In this document: in pieces, positions 5,807-8,716 of the stretch
Layout: the number at the start of each line of letters is the position of its first letter
Numbering within the stretch: position 1 is the stretch's first letter
Assembly (NCBI GenBank): GCA_013812265.1
Contig: JACCTQ010000263.1
Location: 1-8,716 of the forward strand
From: Actinomycetota bacterium
GTDB lineage: Bacteria > Actinomycetota > Thermoleophilia > Gaiellales > Gaiellaceae
Reading direction: 5' to 3'
DNA length: 8,716 nucleotides
Made by a program: the position numbers and the translations under genes
The notes under the pieces: generated by a model
Told to the model about the DNA's origin: nothing
Seen by the model: the letters and a program-made list of their open reading frames with translations, nothing else
The model's database searches: none

Positions 5807-6403
5807 TCAGGAGATCGCGCCGGTCTCGGCGCGCCGGGCCGCATCCGCTCCGGCATCAGCGTGCTTTCGCGCTGCGACGAGACGTTCGTCCTGCTCGGTT
5901 ACACCGAGGTTCACGCTCACGAGATTCGCTGCCGCGCGCGCTCCGGCTGCGGCGAGCAAGGCCGCGGCGATCGCGTCGCCGCGCCACGCCGGATCGCCCG
6001 CTGAGGCGATCGCTGCGGCGAGCTCCGCGACATCGGAACCCGCGCGTGCGATCGCTAGCGGCAGCTCGGCAGCTCGCGCGAGGGCGTCTCCCAGCGCCTC
6101 GTCTCGGATACTCGAAGCGGGCTCGCCGCGGAGCCGGAGCGCCACGAGCGCATCCTCATAGGCTCTGGCGTTCGTCGCGGGAAGCGGCGTCGCGCGATGC
6201 CGCAGAGCCTCCGCCTGGGCTAAAGCACCCTGAGCGCCGGACCACGTCCCGCGCGATGCTCGTGCCGCCATCGCGCAGAGCGCGGCCGCCATGGCGACGG
6301 CGATACCCGCCGCGGCACCCGCCCCGGGCGTTGGATCCTCCGAGGCGAGCTCATCGAGAAAAGCCCCGATCTGAGCCTCGAGCATGTCCTTCGCGGCGTC
6401 CAC
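5807..6403 (-). CDS. Cyclodeaminase/cyclohydrolase family protein (FTCD C-terminal-like)
   Basis: A 198-aa protein with the signature of the formiminotransferase-cyclodeaminase C-terminal domain and stand-alone FchA proteins: FLDELASEDPTPGAGAAAGIAVAMAAAL at about residues 15-42, where the Gly-rich DPTPGAG turn binds folate. It continues as an all-helical Ala-rich protein (YEDALVALR, LPLAIA, ANLVSVNLG), typical for this fold at about 200 aa. Members act on 5-formimino-THF (release of ammonia) or 5,10-methenyl-THF (hydrolysis to 10-formyl-THF) in one-carbon metabolism. Which reaction applies here cannot be told, and no histidine-degradation gene is nearby. GTG 6401-6403 is the first start; ATG at residue 7 (MLEAQIGAFL) is possible but its AAGGA is too close. 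It lies 40 nt after the 86-aa gene and likely shares an operon with it and the sigma factor. Confidence 0.85.
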   Translation of the reverse strand: MDAAKDMLEAQIGAFLDELASEDPTPGAGAAAGIAVAMAAALCAMAARASRGTWSGAQGALAQAEALRHRATPLPATNARAYEDALVALRLRGEPASSIRDEALGDALARAAELPLAIARAGSDVAELAAAIASAGDPAWRGDAIAAALLAAAGARAAANLVSVNLGVTEQDERLVAARKHADAGADAARRAETGAIS

Positions 6404-6443
6404 CAGGCGCCATTCTGGCGCGCCTGGCGCGCGGAGGGGGAAC

Positions 6444-6704
6444 TCAGCGACCCAGACGGTCGCGTACCGACTCGAGCAGGAGCGGGTCTGGCACGTAGCC
6501 CGCTCCTGCCAGAGCGGATTCGAGATCCGCGATGAGCGCCTTCCGAAATGCCTCGTCCTTCCGCGCCCGGTCGACGATCTCGTCGAGACCGAGGCGGGCG
6601 AGCGGCAGCTCCTGAGCAGCCGTCACCCACGCTGGGGGTGCGGGCGGAAGACCCCGAAGCAGATCGGCGAGGCGCTCTTCGTCGTATCCCGGGGCTGGTG
6701 TCAC
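6444..6704 (-). CDS. Hypothetical 86-aa protein between sigma factor and cyclodeaminase
   Basis: Not recognised. An 86-aa soluble protein without Cys, signal peptide or TM segment. It begins GTG 6702-6704, only 4 nt after the sigma-factor stop, which supports expression and coupling. Residues 1-30 are acidic then Pro-rich (GLPPAPPAWV). Residues 31-86 look helical, with EIVDRARKDEAFRKALIADL at 42-61, then ESALAGAGY and PDPLLLESVRDRL. The segment from DEAFRKALIADLESAL resembles the helix of nitrile-hydratase-type leader domains, but no peptide-maturation genes are nearby, so I do not call it that. By position it could modulate the sigma factor. It lacks the Cys/His zinc motif of common anti-sigma factors and is not membrane-bound. 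Confidence 0.6.
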   Translation of the reverse strand: MTPAPGYDEERLADLLRGLPPAPPAWVTAAQELPLARLGLDEIVDRARKDEAFRKALIADLESALAGAGYVPDPLLLESVRDRLGR

Positions 6705-6708
6705 GCTT

Positions 6709-7263
6709 CTAAGACGGGTCGGCGGCTGGCTTTCTTCCCTCGAGCTCCTCCCGCAGTTTCGCGAGGCACCTCGAAATCCGGCTTGCGATCGTTCCTGGGG
6801 GCAAGCCGAGTGATTCGCCGATCATCCGGTAGCTCTCGTCGCAGGCGAAGAACAGGTCGAGGATCTCGCGACAGTGGGCAGGAAGGTGGGTTAGCGCTTC
6901 GTGCACCGTGAGCGACTCGTCGAGTCGCGCAATCGTGTCGTCGGCATGCGCCGGCTCGATGTCGTCCTCCGAGAGCTGCTCGCGCGAGCCGCTGCGGAGC
7001 CGGTCGATGCAGAGCCGCCGCGTGAGCTGACCGAGCCACGGGCGGATGGCCTCGTCGTCTCGGAGCTTGCCGAGCTGCTCGTATGCGCGTGCGAACACGT
7101 CCTGGAAGACGTCCTCGGCATCGTGCTGCGGGAGGCGAAACGCCTGGATGGAGATCCCGTACACGTAGCGCGAGAAGCGTTCCACCAGCTCCCGCCAGGC
7201 CTCGTGGTCGCCGGTGCGGCAGCGAGCAACGAGCTGCCCATCCGGTAGGGACACGAGCGACAT
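6709..7263 (-). CDS. ECF-type RNA polymerase sigma factor
   Basis: A 184-aa sigma-70 family protein with only regions 2 and 4. Region 2 spans about residues 12-90: EAWRELVERFSRYVYG, then the core-binding DAEDVFQDVFARAYEQL at 48-64, then IRPWLGQLTRRLCIDRLR at 73-90 for -10 recognition. An acidic linker (91-116) leads to region 4 at about 118-172: LPAHCREILDLFFACDESYRMIGESLGLPPGTIASRIS contains the helix-turn-helix for -35 binding. It directs RNA polymerase to a specific promoter set, unknown here. ATG 7261-7263 has no clear ribosome-binding site. No zinc-type anti-sigma gene follows; instead comes the 86-aa gene after 4 nt, then the cyclodeaminase. The palindrome at 7342-7369 separates it from the upstream secreted-protein genes. 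Confidence 0.93.
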   Translation of the reverse strand: MSLVSLPDGQLVARCRTGDHEAWRELVERFSRYVYGISIQAFRLPQHDAEDVFQDVFARAYEQLGKLRDDEAIRPWLGQLTRRLCIDRLRSGSREQLSEDDIEPAHADDTIARLDESLTVHEALTHLPAHCREILDLFFACDESYRMIGESLGLPPGTIASRISRCLAKLREELEGRKPAADPS

Positions 7264-7341
7264 TCAACGTCATGTAAGCGCACTTCGAGTCGCGAGGGAA
7301 GGGCGGGTGCTTCCTGGGCGATTCCTGCGGAGTCCCCTAAT

Positions 7342-7369
7342 GCCACCGAGGGCGGCCGCCCTCGGTGGC
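7342..7369 (-). terminator. 28-bp GC-rich palindrome, likely terminator
   Basis: The left arm GCCACCGAGGGCGG (7342-7355) is followed directly by its exact reverse complement (7356-7369). It lies 27 nt after the stop of the poly-lysine protein gene and 78 nt before the sigma gene. No T-run follows on either strand. Strong hairpins without U-tracts are used as terminators in actinobacteria. A dyad operator for the sigma gene is the alternative. Confidence 0.6.
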
Positions 7370-7387
7370 TCGAGAGAGGAGCGCGCC

Positions 7388-7420
7388 TTACTACTACTAC
7401 TTCTTCTTCTTCTTCTTCTT
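7388..7420 (-). repeat. AAG microsatellite and tandem stop codons
   Basis: On the minus strand seven perfect AAG codons (7400-7420) encode the C-terminal lysines and are followed by TAG TAG TAG TAA (7388-7399). The period-3 repeat continues through the stop codons with A changed to T. Slippage would change the tail length in units of one lysine. Confidence 0.85.
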
Positions 7421-7882
7421 GCCCTTCGCGCCCGTGGTGGTGGTTGGCGGGCAGGCGCCCATCGTGTCACCGTGCTTCATGTGCGCTGGCACGGCGCTCT
7501 GGCTGACGGAGATCTGGACCCACGGATTGCTCGCCGAGCCCGTCCGGTGGCACATCGTCGCCTTCGCCTCAGTGGTGGTCGTGCCGGTGGTCGTGGTCGT
7601 AACTCCCGTCGTCGTGGTCGTCGTGGTCGCCGTGCCTGTGGTCGTGCCCGGGCAGGCACCCATCTTGTCGCCGTGCTTGCGATGACCCTTGAGTGCCTTC
7701 TCGCTCACCTTGATGGTCACGCCTGACTTCTTCGACGACCCCGCTTTGTGGCAGATGGTCACCTTCTTGTTCTTATTGGTACCGGTCTTCACGAGAGCGC
7801 TCAAGCCCTGTGGGTTGGCGACGGCGAACGAAGCGGCCACGCCGGCCGCGAATAGCGCGAGTACGAATGCGGTCACTTTCAT
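7397..7882 (-). CDS. Secreted two-module Cys-His protein with Thr linker and poly-Lys tail
   Basis: A 161-aa exported protein. The signal peptide (about 1-22: MKVTAFVLALFAAGVAASFAVA) precedes two copies of one module. Copy 1, residues 41-78: VTICHKAGS...VTIKVSEKALKGHRKHGDKMGACP, with C44-H45, H67, H70, G71-D72 and C77. Copy 2, residues 108-145: ATMCHRTGS...WVQISVSQSAVPAHMKHGDTMGACP, with C111-H112, H134, H137, G138-D139 and C144. A Thr-rich linker (79-104) lies between and is a candidate for glycosylation. The tail is GAKG plus seven Lys. Conserved Cys/His pairs suggest metal binding or a disulfide, but this is inference and I cannot name a characterised function. AGGAGG at 7891-7896 lies 8 nt before ATG 7880-7882. 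It follows its paralogue by 49 nt, probably in one operon, and is the last gene before the palindrome. Confidence 0.82.
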   Translation of the reverse strand: MKVTAFVLALFAAGVAASFAVANPQGLSALVKTGTNKNKKVTICHKAGSSKKSGVTIKVSEKALKGHRKHGDKMGACPGTTTGTATTTTTTTGVTTTTTGTTTTEAKATMCHRTGSASNPWVQISVSQSAVPAHMKHGDTMGACPPTTTTGAKGKKKKKKK

Positions 7883-7931
7883 GGAGAACCCCTCCTCGGC
7901 TGTTTATCTGAGAGTACAGCGACTCTATGGC

Positions 7932-8459
7932 TCACCGTTTCCGGCCCTTGCCCTTCCCCGCGGGTGCGCCGAGCGGGCTCGTGGGGCACGTCGCGTTTCC
8001 GGCGATCACCACGTCGCCTTCGTGCTGCAGATGGGCTCGGACAGCTCTCGAGGCCGCCGTGGTACCGCTCATCGGAGCGCCGCTCACGGTGATCTTCACG
8101 AACGGCTTTCTCTTCGATCCGGTGCGATGGCACAGGGTCGTCTTCTGCGCTCCGCCCTGTCCGGCCGTCGGAGTCGGAGCGGGCGCGGTCGTCGGGCAGG
8201 TCGCGTTCCCGGCGATCACCATGTCGCCTGCGTGCTGAAGATGTGCCTTGACGGCCTTCGACGCTCCAGAGCTGGCGGTAGCCACGCTGCCGCTGACGCT
8301 GATCTTGACGTACGGGTTCGTCGTCGAGCTGGTTCGGTGGCAGATCGTGATCTTGTCCGGCTTGCTTGTGGCTCTCGTGGCCGCGAGGCTCGCCGTGGCG
8401 GCAAGCGATGCGACGAGTCCGGCCACAACCGCAAAGCCAAGTAGCGCGTTGAGTTTCAT
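7932..8459 (-). CDS. Secreted two-module Cys-His protein, paralogue with basic tail
   Basis: A 175-aa paralogue of the next gene downstream. The signal peptide covers about 1-27 (MKLNALLGFAVVAGLVASLA..., AxA-like site near ASLAA). Module 1, residues 37-89, has ITICHRTSSTTNPYVKISVS, then KAHLQHAGDMVIAGNATCP: C40-H41, H73, H76, G78-D79, C88. Module 2, residues 107-159, repeats this with C110-H111, H143, H146, G148-D149, C158. Compared with the downstream protein each module carries about 10 extra residues before AHLQH (Ser/Ala/Thr-rich) and VIAGNAT before the last Cys. The linker is Pro/Thr/Ala-rich (90-106) and the tail is basic (GKGKGRKR). The two modules are exactly 70 codons apart and very similar in DNA, implying recent tandem duplication. 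AGGGGG at 8468-8473 lies 8 nt before ATG 8457-8459, so upstream in-frame starts are rejected. Confidence 0.82.
   Translation of the reverse strand: MKLNALLGFAVVAGLVASLAATASLAATRATSKPDKITICHRTSSTTNPYVKISVSGSVATASSGASKAVKAHLQHAGDMVIAGNATCPTTAPAPTPTAGQGGAQKTTLCHRTGSKRKPFVKITVSGAPMSGTTAASRAVRAHLQHEGDVVIAGNATCPTSPLGAPAGKGKGRKR
7981..8033. repeat. Intragenic direct repeat, copy 1
   Basis: 53 bp coding for the AHLQHxGDxVIAGNATCPT part of the second module. It aligns without gaps to 8191-8243 at 47 of 53 positions, offset 210 bp (70 codons). Confidence 0.85.
8191..8243. repeat. Intragenic direct repeat, copy 2
   Basis: Partner of 7981-8033, coding for the same part of the first module. Most of the six differences preserve the protein sequence, so the module is under selection or was recently duplicated. 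Confidence 0.85.
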
Positions 8460-8692
8460 TCGTCGGACCCCCTGGTTCTTTCGCTTGAGCATCGTTCTAA
8501 ATAGATGCCGGCGCGTGGCGAAACTTGCGCTGTGCTGCGCACTCGGAGGGCTTGGACTGCACCCCGTGGCGCGATTCGGCGAGCGGCGTCGTGGCCCCAG
8601 CCGCGGCACGCCGCACGCACGGGTTCACGCATCATGAGGCGCAGTGCCCGTTCGGTCGACTCACCCACGGCGGCGCGCCCGGTTGGGGCCAG

Positions 8693-8710
8693 TGACTGAT
8701 CGATCAGTCA
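8693..8710. promoter_or_regulatory. Perfect 18-bp palindrome, TetR-like operator
   Basis: TGACTGATCGATCAGTCA is its own reverse complement. Palindromes of the form TGACTGATC-GATCAGTCA are typical operators of TetR-family repressors, usually just upstream of the regulator or its target. The window ends 6 nt later, so the controlled gene is probably outside. The stretch 8460-8692 holds no gene I can support; near the secreted-protein gene it contains an AT-rich TATTTAGAA (minus strand, about 8496-8504) that may be part of its promoter. Confidence 0.55.
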
Positions 8711-8716
8711 ACACCC

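Noticed and set aside
6046..6498. Plus-strand Arg/Pro-rich frame over the cyclodeaminase start
   Set aside because: Composition is typical of an out-of-frame GC-rich read, and it conflicts with the conserved DPTPGAG protein on the other strand.
6444..6704. Reading the 86-aa protein as a nitrile-hydratase-type leader peptide of a RiPP cluster
   Set aside because: Only one helix looks similar; there is no Gly-Gly cleavage site with core peptide and no maturation or export genes nearby.
7570..7652. Repetitive GTGGTCGTGG-type stretch that could suggest a repeat array
   Set aside because: It is simply the codon repeat of the Thr-rich linker; there are no fixed-length repeats with unique spacers, so it is not CRISPR.
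7214..7726. Plus-strand frame with a run of nine leucines, resembling a TM segment
   Set aside because: It is the reverse strand of the AAG lysine tract and Thr linker of the secreted protein; no start site or family resemblance.
7689..8444. Plus-strand 251-codon frame over the secreted paralogues
   Set aside because: The minus strand has signal peptides, strong ribosome-binding sites and repeated Cys-His modules; the plus frame is a shadow.

Overview
This is a high-GC bacterial chromosome segment. Gene content and protein style (short glutamyl-tRNA synthetase, cyclodeaminase next to an ECF sigma factor, secreted Cys-His repeat proteins, a leaderless-type -10 box directly before an ATG) suggest a deep actinobacterium such as Thermoleophilia/Gaiellales. 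That assignment is inference from memory of family resemblance; no 16S gene or other marker is present.

Left part, 1-3993. The window opens inside gltX (glutamyl-tRNA synthetase, first codons missing), followed by a GNAT acetyltransferase broken by one frameshift. A minus-strand two-TM protein of unknown function is divergent from an M3-like zinc metallopeptidase, with start codons only a few bases apart.

Middle, 4017-5255. A tRNA-Glu(CUC) gene on the minus strand is followed by a truncated tyrosine integrase. An 18-bp near-perfect copy of the tRNA 3' end lies 1166 bp away. I read this as a decayed integrative element in tRNA-Glu: attL at 5183-5200, attR at 4017-4034. Between them remain a terminator, an intact ribbon-helix-helix/PemK-MazF-type toxin-antitoxin pair and the integrase remnant. 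The toxin-antitoxin pair is the only intact cargo.

Right part, 5285-8459, all on the minus strand. An ECF sigma factor, an 86-aa protein of unknown function and an FTCD-type cyclodeaminase form a tight cluster. It is followed by a small secreted protein with its own leaderless-type promoter, and then by the tRNA. Upstream of the sigma gene, beyond a 28-bp GC-rich palindrome that looks like a terminator, lie two tandem paralogues encoding secreted proteins. Each carries two copies of a Cys-His...His-x2-His...Gly-Asp...Cys module and a lysine/arginine-rich tail. They are the least explained genes here. The window ends in a perfect 18-bp palindrome resembling a TetR-family operator.
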